DNA of 64,000 nucleotides from Luzula sylvatica (GCA_946800325.1 OX326961.1:2830655-2894654), one strand, 5' to 3'. Positions 15,101 through 27,650 are shown, counted from the stretch's first letter. Notes: generated from the letters alone by a model not told the origin. Numbers and translations: made by a program.

Positions 15101-15700
15101 CTCAGAGAGTTATAAGATTGTTTTGAATCGAAAAACAAACTTTCTTAGTGTTTGTAAATTTTGATGAAAAGTTACGTAGTGAAAGATACAATACAAACGA
15201 TCTAAAAACAAGTTATTTGAACTCTTCAGAACGTAAAAAGATTGCTATGAATCGAATAGAAAACTTTCTTAGTGTTTGTACAGTTTGGTGCTAAATTACG
15301 TAGTAAAAGATTCGATCCAAAGCATCTCAAAAACAAGTTATTTGGGCTCCTCCGAGAGTGATAAGATTGTTTTGAATCGAAAAACAAACTTTCTTAGTGG
15401 TTGTAAAATTTGGTGAAAAGTTACGTGCTAAAAGATAAGATACAAACGATTTAAAAACAAGTTATTTGAACTCCTCAAAGTGTAAAAAAGATTCCTATGA
15501 ATCGAATAGAATACTTTCTTAGTGTTTGTACAATTTGGTGAAAAGTTGCGTAGTAAAACACTCGATCCAAACCATCTCAAAACTCGTTATTTGGACTCCT
15601 CATAGCGTTAAAAGAATTGTATGTATCGAAAAAAAACTTTCTTGTGTTTGTAAAATTTGGTGAAAAGTTATGTAGTAAAAGATACGATACAAATGATCTA
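12174..15700. repeat. ~1.735-kb (14-monomer) higher-order repeat, two copies
   Basis: Distinctive monomers recur at a constant spacing of about 1735 bp. AGTTATCTGGGCTCCTAAG lies at 12361 and 14098. GATACAATAC lies at 13451 and 15185. GAGAGTGATAAG lies near 13620 and 15355. This spacing equals 14 monomers of 124 bp. The copies are visibly more diverged than the 4.6-kb pair. A related GAGAGTGATAAG monomer appears again near 18077, but at a different spacing (about 2.7 kb). Confidence 0.75.
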
Positions 15701-18700
15701 AAAACACGTTATTTGAACTCCTCAAAACGTAAAAAGATTGCTATGAATCGAATAGAAACTTTCTTAGTGTTTGTACAATTTGGTGCTAAATTACGTAGTA
15801 AAAGATTCGATCCAAACCATCTCAAAGACATGTTATTTGTGCTCCTCAGAGAGTTAAAAGATTGTTATGAGTCGAAAAACAAACTTTCTTAGTGTTTGCA
15901 AAATTTGGTGAAAATTACGTAGTGAATGATACGATCGCAAACGATCTCAAAACACGTTATTTGAACTCCTCAAAATGTAAGATGATTGCTCTGAATCGAA
16001 TAGAAAATTTTCTTAGTGTTTGTACAATTTGGTGCAAAATTACGTAGTAAAAGATTCGATCCAAACCATCTCAAAAACATGTTATTTGGGCTCCTCAGAG
16101 AGTTATAAGATTGTTTTGAATCGAAAAACAAACTCTCTTAGTGTTTGTAAAATTTGGTGAAAAGTTACGTAGTGAAAGATACGATACAAACGACCTCAAA
16201 CCACGTTATTTGAACTCCTCAAAAGGTAAAAACATTGATATGAATTGAATAGAAAATTTTCTTAGTGTTTGTACAATTAGGTGCAAAATTACGTAGTAAA
16301 AGATTCGATCCAAATTATCTCAAAAAGAAGTTATTTGGGCTCCTCGGAGAGTTATAAGATTGTTTTGAATCGAAAAACAAACTTTCTTAGTGTTTGTAAA
16401 ATTTGGTGAAAAGTTTTATAGTAAAAGATACGATACAAATGATCAAAAAATACGTTATTTGAACTCCTCAAAATGTAAAAAGATTGCTATGAATTGAATA
16501 GAAAACATTCTTAGAGTTTGTATAATTTTGGTGCAAAAGTACGTAGTAAAAGATTCGATCCAAACATCTCAAAAACAAGTTATTTGGGCTCCTCAAAGAG
16601 TTATATGATTGTTATGAATCGAAAAACAAACTTTCTTAGTGTTTATAAAAGTTGGTGAAAACTTACGTAGTGATACATACGACACAAAGGATCTAAAAAC
16701 ATGTTATTTGAACTCCTCAAAACATAGAAAGATTGCTATGAATCGAATTGGAAATTTTGTACAATTTGGTGAAAAGTTACATAGTAAAAAATTCGATCCG
16801 AATCATCTCAAAACACGTTATTTGGACTCCTCATAGCGTTAAAGGAATGGTATGAACCGAAAAACAAACTTTCTTAGTGTTTGTAAAATTTGATTAAAAG
16901 TTATGTACTAAAAGATACGATACAAATGGTCTAAAACACGTTATTTGAACTCCTCAAAACGTAAAAAAAAAATCAATGAATCGAAAAGAAAACTTTCTTA
17001 GTGTTTGTACAATTTGGTGAAAAGTTACGTAGTAAAAGATTCAATCCAAACCATCTCAAAACACATTATTTGGACTCCATATAGCGTTAAAAGAATTGTA
17101 TGAATCGAAAAACAAACTTTCTTAGTGTTTGTAAAATTTCGTGAAAAGTTATGTTGTAAAAGGTACGATACAAACGATCTAAAAAAACGTTATTTGAACT
17201 CCTCAAAAAATGAAAAGATTGCTATGAATCGAATAGAAAACTTTCTTAGTGTTTGTACAATCTGGTGCAAAATTACATAGTAAAAGATTCGATCCAAACC
17301 ATTTCAAAAACAAGTTGTTTGGGCTCCTCGGAGAGTTATAAGATTGTTTTGAATCGAAAGACAAACTTTCTTAGTGTTTGTAAAATTTGGAGAAAACTTA
17401 CGTGCTAAAAGATACGATACAAAAGATCTAAAAACAAGTTATTTGAACTCCTCCAAACGTAAAAACATTGCTATGTTTCGGACAGAATACTTTCTTAGTA
17501 TTTGTACAATTTGGTGAAAAGTTACGTAGTAAAACATTCGATCCAAACCATCTGAAAACACGTTATTTGGACTGCTCATAGCGTTAAAAGAATTGTATGA
17601 ATCGAAAAACAAACTTTCTTAGTGTTTGAAAAAATTGGTGCAAAATTATGTAGTGAAAGATATGATACAAATGATCTAAAAACAAGTTATTTGAACTCTT
17701 CAAAACGTAAAAAATTGCTATGAATCGAATAGAAAACTTTCTTAGTGTTTGTAGAATTTGGTGCAAAATTACATAGTAAAAGAATCGATCCAAACCATCT
17801 CAAAAACATGTTATTTGGGCTCCTCAGAGAGTTACAAGATTGTTTTGAATCGAAAAACAAACTTTCTTAGTGTTTGTAAATTTTGGTGAAAAGTTACGTA
17901 GTGAAAGATACGATACAAACAATCTAAAAACACGTTATTTGAACTCCTCAAAATGTAAAAAGATTGCTATGAATCGAATAGGAAACTTTCTTAGTGTTTG
18001 TACACATTGGTGCTAAATTACGTAGTAAAGATTCGATCCAAACCATCTCAAAAACAAGTTATATGGGCTCCCCAGAGAGTGATAAGATTGTTTTGAATCG
18101 AAAAACAAACTTTCTTAGAGTTTGTAAAATTTGGTGAAAAGTTACGTCCTAAAAGATACGATACAAACGATCTGAAAACAAGTTATTTGAACTCCTCAAA
18201 GTGTAAAAAGATTGCTATGAATCGAATAGAATACTTTCTTAGTGTTTGTACAATTTGGTGAAAAGTTACGTAGTAAAACATTCGATCCAAACCATCTTAA
18301 AACACGTTATTTGGACTCCTCATAGCGTTAAAAGAATTGTATGAATAAAAAAAAAACTTTCTTTGTGTTTGTAAAATTTGGTGAAAAGTTCTGTAGTAAA
18401 AGATACGATACAAATTATCTAAAAACACGTTATTTGAAATCCTCAAAACGTAAAAAGATTGCTATGAATCGAATAGAAACTTTCTAAGTGTTTGTACAAT
18501 TTGGTGCCAAATTACGTAGTAAAAGATTCGATCCAAACCATCTCAAAGACAAGTTATTTGGGCTCCTCAGAGAGTTAAAAGATTGTTATGAATCGAAAAA
18601 CAAACTTTCTTAGTGTTTGTAAAATTTGGTGAAAAGTTACGATGTGAATGATACGTTCACAAACGATCTCAAAACACGTTATTTGAACTCCTCAAAACGT

Positions 18701-21700
18701 AAAATGATTGCTCTGAATCGAATAGAAAACTTTCTTAGTGTTTATACAATATGGTGCAAAATTACGTAGTAAAAGATTCGATCAAAACCATCTCAAATAC
18801 ATGTTATTTGGGCTCCTCGGAGAGTTATAAGATTGTTTTGAATCGAAAAACAAACTCTCTTAGTGTTTGTAAAATTTGGTGAAAAGTTACGTAGTGAAAG
18901 ATACGATACAAACGACCTAAAAACACGTTATTTGAACTCCTCAAAACGTAAAAAGATTGTTATGAGTCGAATAAAATAGTTTCTTAGTGTTCGTACAATT
19001 TGGTGAAAAGTTACGTAGTAAAACATTCAATCCAAACCATCTCAAAATACGTTATTTGCACTCCTCATAGTGTTAAAAGAATTGTTATGAATCGAAAAGC
19101 AAACTTTCTTAGTGTTTGTAAAATTAGGTGAAAAGTTATGTAGTAAATGATACGATACAAATGATCTAAAAACACGTTATTTTAACTCCTCAAAACATAA
19201 ACAGATTGCTATGAATCGAAAAGAAAACTTTCTTAGTATTTGTACAATTTGGTGCAATATTACGTAGTAATAGATTCGATCCAAAACCAACTCAAAAACA
19301 AATTATTTGGGATCCTCAGAGAGTTTAGAAGATTGTTATGAATCGAAAAACAAACTTTCTTAGTGTTTGTAAAATTTGATGAAAAGTTATGTAGTGAAAG
19401 ATACGATACAAACGATCTAAAAACACGTTATTTGAACTCCTCAAAACGTAAAAACATTGATATGAATCGAATAGAAAACTTTCTTAGTGTTTGTACAATT
19501 TGGTGAAAAATTACATAGTAAAACATTCGATCCGAATCATCTCAAAACATGTTATTTGGACTCCTCATAGCGTTAAAGGAATGGTTTGAACCGAAAAACA
19601 AACTTTCTTATTGTTTGTAAAATTTGGTGAAAAGTTACGTACTAAAAGATACGATACAAACGGTCTAATACATGTTATATGAACTCCTCAAAACGTAAAA
19701 AAAAAATCTATGAATCGAAAAGAAAACTTTCTTAGTGTTTGTACAATTTGGTGAAAAGTTACGTACTAAAAGATTCGATCCAAAGCATCTAAAAAAGAAG
19801 TTATTTGGGATCCTCGGAGAGTTATAAGATTGTTATGAATTGACAAACTAACTTTCTTAGTGTTTGTAAAATTTGGTGAAAAATTACGTAGTGAAAGATA
19901 CGATACAAAGGATCTAAAAACAATTAATTTGAACTCCTCAAAACGTAAATAGATTGTTATTAATCGAAACGAAAACTTTCTTAGTATTTGTACAATTTGG
20001 TAAAAAATTACGTAGTAAAAGATTCGATCCAAACCATCTCAAAACTAGTTAGTTGGGCTCCTCGGTGAGTTAAAAGATTGTTATGAATCGAAAAACAAAC
20101 TTTCTTAGTGTTTGTAAAATTTGGTGAAAAGTTACGTAGTGAAAGATACGATACAAACGATCTAAAAACACGTTATTTGAACTCCTCGAAATGTAAAAAG
20201 ATTGCTATGAATCGAATAGAAAACTTTCTTAGTGTTTGTACAATTTGGTGAAAAGTTACGTAGTAAACATTCGGTCCAAACCATCTCAAAACACGTCATT
20301 TGGACTCCTCATAGCGTTAAAAGAATTGTATGAATCGAAAAACAAAACTTTCTTAGTGTTTGTACAATTTGGTGCAAAATTACGTAGTAAAAGATTGTTA
20401 TGAATCCAAACCATCACAAAAACAAGTTATTTGGGCTCATCGGAGAGTTATAAGATTGTTATGAATCGAAAAACAAACTTTCATAGTGTTAGTAAAAATT
20501 GGTGAAAAGTTACGTAGTGAAAGATACGATACAAACAATCTATAAACAAGTTATTTGAACTCCTCGAAACGTAAAAAGATTGTTGTGAATTTAATAGAAA
20601 ACTTTCTTAGTGTTTGTATAATTTGGTGATAAGTTACGTAGTAAAACTTCGGTCCAAACCATCTCAAAACACGTTATTTGGACTCCTCATGGCGTTAAAA
20701 GAATTGTATGAATCGAAAAACAAACTTTGTTAGTGTTTGGAAAATTTGGTGAAAAGTTATGTTGTAAATGATACGATACAAACGATCTAAAAACACGTTA
20801 TTTGAACTCCTCAAAATGTAAAAAGATTGCTATGAATCAAAGAGAAATTTTTTTTGTGTATGTACAATTTGGTGAAAAGTTACGTAGTAAAACATTCAAT
20901 CCAAACCATCTCAAAACACGTTAGTTGGACTCCTCATAGCGTTAAAAGAATAGTATGAATCGAAAAAAAAACTTTCTTATTGTTTGTAAAATTTGGTGAA
21001 AAGTTATTTAGTAAAAGATACGACAAAAATGATCTAAAAACACGTTATTTGAACTCCTCAAAACGTAAAAAGATTGCTATGAAACATATTGAAAACTTTC
21101 TTACTGTTTGTACAATTTGGTGAAAACTAACGTAGTAAAAAATTCGATTCAAACCATCTCAAAACATGTTATTTGGACTCCTCATAGCGTTAAAAGAACG
21201 GTATGAATCGAAATACTAACTTTCTTAGTGTTTGTAAAATTTGGTGAAAATTTATGTTTGTAAAAGATACGATACATATGATCTAGAAACACGTTACTTG
21301 AACTCCTCAAAACGTAAAAAGATTGCAATGAATCGAAAAGTAAAATTTCTTAGTGTTTGTACAATTTGGTGAAAAGTTACATAATAAAATATTCGATCCA
21401 AACCATCTCAAAAACAAGTTATTTGGGCTGCTCAGAGAGTTGCGAGATTGTTATGAATCGACAAACAAACTTTCTTAGTGTTTGTAAAATTTGGTGAAAA
21501 GTTATATAGTAAAAGATACGATACAAATGATCTAAAAGCACGTTATTTGAACTCCTCAAAACGTAAAAGGATTGCTATGAATCCAATAGAAAACTTTCTC
21601 AGTGCTTGTAGAATTTGGTGCAATATTACGTAGTAAAAGATTCGATCCAAACCATCGCTAAAATAAGTTACTTGGGCTCCTTGGAGAGTTATAAGATTGT

Positions 21701-21924
21701 TATGAATCGAAAAAACAAATTTTCTTAGTGTTTGTAAAATTTGGTAAAAAGTTATGTAGTAAAAGATACGATACAAATGATCTAAAAACACGTTATTTAA
21801 ACTCATCAAAACGTAAAAAGATTGATATAAATCAAATATAAAGCTTTCTTAGTTTTTGTACAATTTGGTACAAAATTACGTAGTAAAAAATTCGATCCAA
21901 ATCATCTCAAAAACAAGTTACTAT
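15701..21924. repeat. Distal satellite segment with more diverged monomers
   Basis: The same monomer family continues, but with more substitutions, small indels and mixed A/B/C subtype order. I found no long near-identical duplication here by eye. Divergence tends to increase toward the array edge at 21924. Confidence 0.6.
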
Positions 21925-21944
21925 AATAATGATAATGGTAATAT

Positions 21945-21956
21945 ACTTATTATTTT

Positions 21957-21989
<33 letters not shown>

Positions 21990-21990
21990 T
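21945..21990. repeat. (TAA)n microsatellite at the satellite edge
   Basis: An uninterrupted run of about ten ATA/TAA triplets lies from about 21959 to 21989, preceded by imperfect ones. It marks the junction between the satellite array and unique sequence. Confidence 0.85.
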
Positions 21991-22153
21991 TGCTAGGCTA
22001 TTCAAGAAACAATTTATTATTATTATTTTGTGAATAATATTAATATAATTTTTGTATAAAGTCTTTCATTTTCTCGCATGTCAAACAAGATAAAAATAAA
22101 GTCATTTCTAATTACTTTCCATTTTAGGACAGAAAGCTTGTCTTTCTATCAAA
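21991..22153. other. Short AT-rich spacer, nothing recognised
   Basis: About 160 bp lie between the microsatellite and the Helitron 3' end. No ORF or known motif was seen. Confidence 0.5.
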
Positions 22154-22429
22154 CTAGTTTTGTGCCCGCGCAATTGCGCGGGATGTTTTTTACATAATTA
22201 TTTAAATAGAATTAACACGCATGCGTTTGAACTAAATAAATCTAATCATGATATATTAACAAATATCATGATGTCAATAGATGCATAAGATTCACGAAAT
22301 TAGTCTATCGCAGATATTATTTTCTAATATAATTTGTATAAATTGCATATGCTTATGTGTTTCTAAAATCGATTAATATAATCATGACATATTCGCAAAT
22401 TTTAATATGTATGTAAAATAGGAAACAAA

Positions 22430-22830
22430 GACCAAATTTAAAATAAGGAAAAATGATCAAAAATTAAAAAAAGACCGAAATGTAAATAAAAAGGACCAAA
22501 ATGTAAAAAAAAGGACCAAATGTAAATTAGAACTAAAAAGGACGAAAATATAGATAAAATAGACCAGAATATAAATAAAAAAATATAAAAAGGACAGAAA
22601 TGTAAATAAGAAAGGACCAAAATGTTAATAAAAAGGATCAAAATGTAAATTAAAACAAAAAAGGACCAAAATGTAAATAAAAAGGACCAAAATATAAATT
22701 CAAAAATGTAAAAATTGACCGAAATGTAAATAAAAAGCACCGAAATGTAAATAAAAAGGACCAAAATATAAATTAAAACTAAAAAGGACCAAAATATATA
22801 TAAAAAGGAGCAAAATGTAAATTAAAAAAT
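22430..22830. repeat. Short GGACCAAAATGTAAAT-type repeats inside the Helitron
   Basis: More than fifteen imperfect copies of a ~20-bp unit around AAAAAGGACCAAAATGTAAAT lie in a row. The mirror copy of this tract is at 30130-30500 in the second Helitron segment. The minus-strand ORF across it is a repeat artefact (Phe/Ile/Leu only). Confidence 0.85.
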
Positions 22831-23099
22831 ATTTTTGTACACAAAAACCCTAGATGGCGTGGAGGCATATAATTGCAAGAATTTTCTCTACTTTATACAT
22901 AAGATAAAAGTAATGCCTAAAACATGAAATAAATTATCAACGGTCATAATCAAAATATTGAAAATGACGAAATTACCCCTCAATGAATGTAGCTGAGTAT
23001 TGTGGTCATTTTTAAAAAAAGGAATAATTTGTAAATAAAAAAGGACAAAAATGTAAAAAAAAAAAAAATTTACAAAAAAACCCCTGGCGTGGCTCATTG

Positions 23100-24025
23100 T
23101 GGGGGTAGCAAATTGTTCTACTTTAGTACTAAGGATATATATAAAGGACCAAAATGTAATTTTTTTTTAAAAAGAGGACCAATTTGAGGCCCCTGGACCA
23201 AAATGTAAATTGTAAAACTTCGAAGGGCCAAAATGCAAATTTAAAGGACTGAAATGAAAAAAAAAGGACCAAAATGTAATTTTTTTTTAAAAAAAGGAAT
23301 AATTTGTAAATAAAAAATGACCAAAATGTAAAAAAAAAAAAAAAAATTCAAAAAAGCCCCTGGCGAGGTGGCTCATTGTGGGGGCAGCAAATTGTTCTAC
23401 TTTAGTACTAAGGATAGATATAAAGGACCAAAATGTGATAGAAAAGGACCAAAATGTAATTTTTTTTTAAAAAGAGGACCAATTTGAGCCCTCTGGACCA
23501 AAATGTAAATTGTAAAACTTCGAAGGGCCAAAATGCAAATTTAAAGGACTGAAATGAAAAAAAAAAAGGATCAAAATGTAATTTTTTTTAAAAAAAGGAC
23601 TAATTTGTAAATAAAAAAGGACAAAAATGTAAAAAAAAAAAAAATTACAAAAAAGCCCCTTGCAACGTGGCTCATTGTGGGGGCTGCAAATTGTTCTACT
23701 TTAGTACTAAGGATAGATATAAAGGACGAAAATGTGAAAGAAAAGGACCAAAATGTAATTTTTTTTTAAAAAGAGGACTAATTTGAGGCTCCTGGACCAA
23801 AATGTAAATTGTAAAACTTCGAAGGGCCAAAATGCAAATTTAAAAGACTGAATTGAAAAACAAAAAGTATCAAAATGTAATTTTTTTTTAAAAAAATGAT
23901 TAATTTGTAAATAAAAAAGGACCAAAATATTAAAAAAAAAAAAAATTTACAAAAAAGCCCCTGGCGACGTGGCTCATTGTGGGGGCAGCAAATTGTTCTA
24001 CTTTAGTACTTTAGTACAGGATAGA
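23100..24025 (-). repeat. Four tandem copies of the Helitron 5'-terminal region (~280-308 bp apart)
   Basis: The 5'-terminal motif, seen on the plus strand as TGTTCTACTTTAGTACTAAGG, occurs near 23115, 23395, 23693 and, with a duplicated TTTAGTAC, near 23994. Each is preceded by the same block: GGACCAAAATG, a T run, CGAAGGGCC, and CCCCTGGCG..GTGGCTCATTGTGGGGG. The unit therefore carries the Helitron 5' end repeated in tandem. Confidence 0.8.
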
Positions 24026-24248
24026 TTCTAGCAATGGCCCTAACTTGTTATTTGGCATTGGAAACAAACATTAAGGCCCTGTATATAATCAATATATGCA
24101 CTGATTAATATTTGGGCCCACAAAAGACCGAGATGGTTGGACCGTTCCGGTCCATAAAATATCCACAAAAACGCCATCCAGTTTGCCTGAAACCTACGGA
24201 TATGAATTTGTTTAGTAGTCAAGTTTTATACTTGATTCTTACTAACTG
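24026..24248 (+). promoter_or_regulatory. 5' flank / promoter region of the dihydrouridine synthase gene
   Basis: About 220 bp separate the Helitron 5' end from the first candidate ATG of the downstream gene. The region contains TTTGGGCCCACA near 24112, a TGGGCC (site II-type) element common in plant housekeeping promoters, and TATATAATCAATATATG near 24080. The transcription start is not known. Confidence 0.4.
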
Positions 24249-26528
24249 ATGCTATTTTTTTGGATTTCTACAATGAAGTCTGTTTTGCATGGATTTTTCT
24301 CGACGATTTCACCTCGTCAATGTAACCGCTTCACGAATTATAGCAAAAATTCCTTCACGTTACACCGTCTAAAGGATCTTCCTTTCGACTCCAGAAGATT
24401 TCAATCTCAGAGTTTCGGAAACACTGATCAGGAGAAAATAATCGTACGAGATCAAGAATACTTTCCTCCTTTATTCAGGTACAATCAATCGTAAATATCC
24501 CTTAAATGAATCAATTTATATTATCTTGTTCCATTTTCTTAATTAATCGATTCAATTTGAAGTGTTGCGCCAATGATGGAGTGGACAGATAATCATTTCA
24601 GAACTTTAGCTCGCTTAATTTCCAAACAGGCTTGGCTTTACACTGAAATGGTCGTTGCTGAAACCATAGTTCATCAAAGCGATAACTTGGTAACGAAGCT
24701 ACAAAATTAGTATATATGTTCTCAAATCTCAATTGAAAACTTCTGTAAAACAAATTCTACTTTTTTTAATGATTTTTTTACAGGACAGATTCTTGGCATT
24801 TCCAGCCGAGCAACACCCAATTGTATTGCAAATTGGGGGAAGCAATTTAGATAATTTAGCAAAAGCTACTCAACTTGCAAATTCATATTCATACGATGAA
24901 ATCAACTTAAAGTATACTATTCTCTCTCTGAATATACCATTTTATTCATTATATTTCATTGATTTACTTTGTAATGTTATTTTTACTAGTTGTGGATGCC
25001 CCAGTGGGAAAGTAGCTGGCCATGGTTGCTTTGGTGCACGATTAATGCTGGATCCTCAGGTTTAAATTTTTGAAATTTCAAATTTGCAAAAAAATCCCCT
25101 ATATTATTGAAATTTGAAATTTGTGAAGTTCGTAGGGGATGCCATGTCAGCAATTGCTGCCAGCTGTACCGTACCGGTGAGCGTCAAATGCAGAATTGGA
25201 GTCGACGATCACGATTCATACGAAGAACTTTGTAAACCCTAAATCGAGAAATATGTTTAATTTCTCAATCATTTTGATAAAATTAATGGTTTTATGTTTG
25301 TAATTTGTAATTATTTTAGGTAAATTTGTCGATATAATCGTGTCGAAATCGCCAACGAGGCATTTTATTATTCATGCAAGAAAAGCATTGCTAAATGGAA
25401 TAAGTCCTGCTGCCAATCGCAAGATTCCTCCTCTAAAGTAATTTGAATATTCTAGGGTCCTATTTGCAAAATCGTACTTCTGCATAGTTTTGTTCTATAA
25501 TTATGGTCTTAATTTATTTTGGCCTTTATGATAGATATGAGTATTATTATGGGTTGTTGCGCGATTTTCCTGAAGTAAAATTTACGATAAATGGAGGAAT
25601 AACATCCATTAATCAAGTAAAACTTTTATTCTGCTATTTTATTTGAAAATTTACATTTTTCCCCCGAAAAAATCTCAATATATCGTGTACGCCCTTTTTA
25701 ATATTAAAGGTTAATGAAGCCATCAAATTAGGAGCTCATGGAGTAATGCTTGGTCGTGCAGCTTATAACAAGTATGGAATTTTCGCAATTAATTTTGCTT
25801 ATATACCTTTAATCTTTACGAATCTGCAAAATGGTCCTTTTAAACATAACCCTAACTTCAAAATGTTTTTATTCGAAATAGCCCCTGGTCAACTTTGGGG
25901 TATGTTGACAGTTTGGTCTACGGTGCACCAAGTGCAAATATTTCTCGGCGCCAGGTATTTAATTAATTAATTATTATTTAAAGTTTCGGTCATATAACTT
26001 TGGAATTCCTATTTGAAATTATTTTGCTTGTAGGTCCTTGAGAAATACCAAATTTACGCTGATTCTGTAATAGGAAAAGACGGCCAAGACAGACCAAGAT
26101 TGAGACAACTCGTAAAGGTAAAATGATTCATTTGCAAATTCAACCTTCATTTTTATAATAATTAAATTATATTTAAATTTTTGAAGCCATTGCTTAATTT
26201 ATTTCACTCTGAACCTGGAAATGGGTTGTGGAAACGAAAGGCCGACGCCGTGTTGCGTAATTGCAAGGTATTTATTTTTACAGGGGCTAAAATATAATTT
26301 TCATTTTTATTAGGCCCTTTTTCGTTAAAAAAAATAATTTCGCAGAGTATGGAAGCTTTTCTTGAGGGAACATTGGATGCGTTTCCTGACTCGGTGTTGG
26401 ATTCAGACTTGAGTGTAAATAGATTAAATTCGGAGGATAGTTTTGCAAATATGGATGTTTTATTGCCTCCGAATTATACAGGGTTATTGAAGGATGAATT
26501 TAAATTACCTGCATTCATGGCTCATTAA
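24249..26528 (+). CDS. tRNA-dihydrouridine synthase (DusA-like), 12 exons, 446 aa
   Basis: I assembled twelve exons with GT/AG borders and consistent phases: 24249-24478, 24563-24689, 24784-24911, 24990-25059, 25129-25231, 25320-25437, 25535-25616, 25710-25771, 25882-25954, 26034-26117, 26187-26267 and 26346-26528 (TAA). They total 1341 nt without an internal stop. Dus enzymes reduce uridine in the tRNA D-loop using FMN and NADPH. Motifs seen are [10 protein letters not shown] (about 77-86), the catalytic INLNCGCPS (likely active-site Cys at 165), [27 protein letters not shown] (about 235-242), [17 protein letters not shown], and [13 protein letters not shown]. The N-terminal ~60 residues are Ser/Arg/Asn-rich and look like an organelle transit peptide; a second ATG at 24273 is possible. 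The gene appears intact. It sits just downstream of a Helitron. Confidence 0.92.
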
Positions 26529-27560
26529 CTTGTAATGCAATATGCGATTTTTTGGGCTAATATTAATTATAGTATATTCAATTGATCTTAATGCTTAAAT
26601 TACGACAATATACATTCTCCCAAATTTCCTCAAATCTTTTATTTGTTTACCAATTGATTCAATCGTTGTAACACTGAAGTGATCATTACGAAAAACAATT
26701 ATAGTAATGATCATTGCGATTTTTTCATCTATTTTCTGAAATTCAGAAAGTGCCACCTTATCGATATTGTTTGAATCATGAAATAATATGACATCATTAT
26801 GATTTGTTGATTATATCCTTAATTTTGTATTGCTTTTTTTGTTATTTCTGCATGTTTGTTATATTGCAAAGTACGAATTAAAGATTTGTTGTTATTTATA
26901 TTTTTTACTATATTATGAAAAAGATTTGTTGTTATTTATATTTTTTCTGTACTTGAAATTAAAAATTTGTTGTTATTTATATTTTTATCTGTACTAGAAT
27001 TAAAATATGTTAAAATATGTTGTTATTTATATTTTTTACTATTTTTTATATATTTTTTTATATTATGACAAAATCTACTTTTATTCACGTTTTTTACTAT
27101 TATTTATATTTATATTTTTTTTCTATAATATGTTTCATTGTAAAACAATATAAATATGAAAATGAAAGTTATAAAAATAACTATATAAATTTGAAGGTGA
27201 AAAGTGTATGAGACGCAGTTCGTAAAAAACGGCCGCTCTTCTATTTTTTGATCGCGCCTATTTTTTTTACCGTTGCGCTTGGCGCAGTATGGTTCAATGC
27301 GACATTCCGAAGTGCATTTTCTCCGGAGTGCGGTAGCATCCTTTTCTATTTTTTGAATAGTACTAATATTAGAAATTAGAATGATTAGTATCCGAATTGG
27401 ACATCGATATCTGTATATCCCAATCTAAATACATATATTATTTTTATTTTTATTCGCATTGACAAGAGAAATCGTTATCATATCCATATACGAAAAAACA
27501 TTCGTATCGGTATCCGTAGCCGCATCAAATATTTTTATTTGATTGCATCTTAAAAAAATG
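26529..27560. other. AT-rich intergenic region with a small minisatellite
   Basis: This is the 3' flank of the dihydrouridine synthase gene. Around 26875-27035 an AT-rich unit containing TTTGTTGTTATTTATATTTTT is repeated about four times (spacing roughly 40-50 bp). A short GC-richer stretch lies near 27225-27345. The ORF at 27017-27211 is low-complexity (Phe/Tyr/Ile) and is not believed. Confidence 0.5.
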
Positions 27561-27650
27561 AAGGCCCAAATGTGCAAAAAGCCTTAGAAAGAATGTACAA
27601 TCCTGACCGTTCAAGGCTGATTGTACGTTTCAGATATTAGGGTTTTGTGA
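27561..27650 (+). promoter_or_regulatory. snoRNA promoter: TGGGCC element and telo-box (copy 1)
   Basis: GGCCCA (reverse of TGGGCC) lies at 27563-27568 and TTAGGGTTTT (reverse telo-box AAAACCCTAA) at 27637-27646, about 165 bp upstream of the C/D snoRNA. This pairing is typical of plant genes for ribosome biogenesis, including snoRNAs. The same arrangement recurs upstream of the second snoRNA. Confidence 0.6.

Larger units (their letters stand above)
1..21924. repeat. Satellite array of ~124-bp monomers (~176 copies)
   Basis: The whole stretch is one continuous head-to-tail array of AT-rich monomers of about 124-125 bp. Nearly every monomer contains ACGTAGT, then a GAT(A/T)CGAT block, a CTCCTCA block, ATGAATCGAA and the strongly conserved CTTTCTTAGTGTTTGTA. 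Two main subtypes alternate: A (GATACGATACAAACGATCT, TTGAACTCCTCAAAACGTAA) and B (GATTCGATCCAAACCATCT, TTGGGCTCCTCAGAGAGTTA), giving ~249-bp dimers. A third subtype C (CATTCGATCC, TTGGACTCCTCATAGCGTTA) is interspersed. The array enters from the left window edge and stops mid-monomer near 21924, just before a TAA microsatellite. The short ORFs in it are by-products of the repeat. A centromeric or pericentromeric role is possible but not shown. Confidence 0.95.
22154..24025 (-). mobile_element. Non-autonomous Helitron, minus strand (3' end at 22154, 5' end at ~24025)
   Basis: Read on the minus strand, the element starts with TCTATCCTGTACTAAAG after an A. It ends with the perfect 18-bp palindrome CCCGCGCAATTGCGCGGG (22165-22182), a 7-nt spacer and CTAG (22154-22157), followed by T. 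This is the Helitron pattern: 5' TC, a 3' hairpin, CTRR, and insertion between A and T without target duplication. The interior is non-coding and consists of AGGACCAAAATGTAAAT-type short repeats and a ~290-bp tandem block near the 5' end. No Rep/helicase is present, so it would depend on an autonomous partner. The 5' end could instead be placed four bases further in, at 24021. Confidence 0.8.

Noticed and set aside
544..21809. Many ORFs of 60-110 codons on both strands of the satellite
   Set aside because: They recur with the repeat, share the same translated monomer and have no start context or domain. They are by-products of the monomer sequence.
1..21924. CENP-B-box-like reading of TTCGATCCAAACC in subtype B monomers
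   Set aside because: TTCG and the spaced A match but the CGGG part does not, and plants have no established CENP-B system.
22438..22764. Minus-strand 108-codon ORF (Phe/Ile-rich)
   Set aside because: Translation of the GGACCAAAATGTAAAT repeats in the Helitron.
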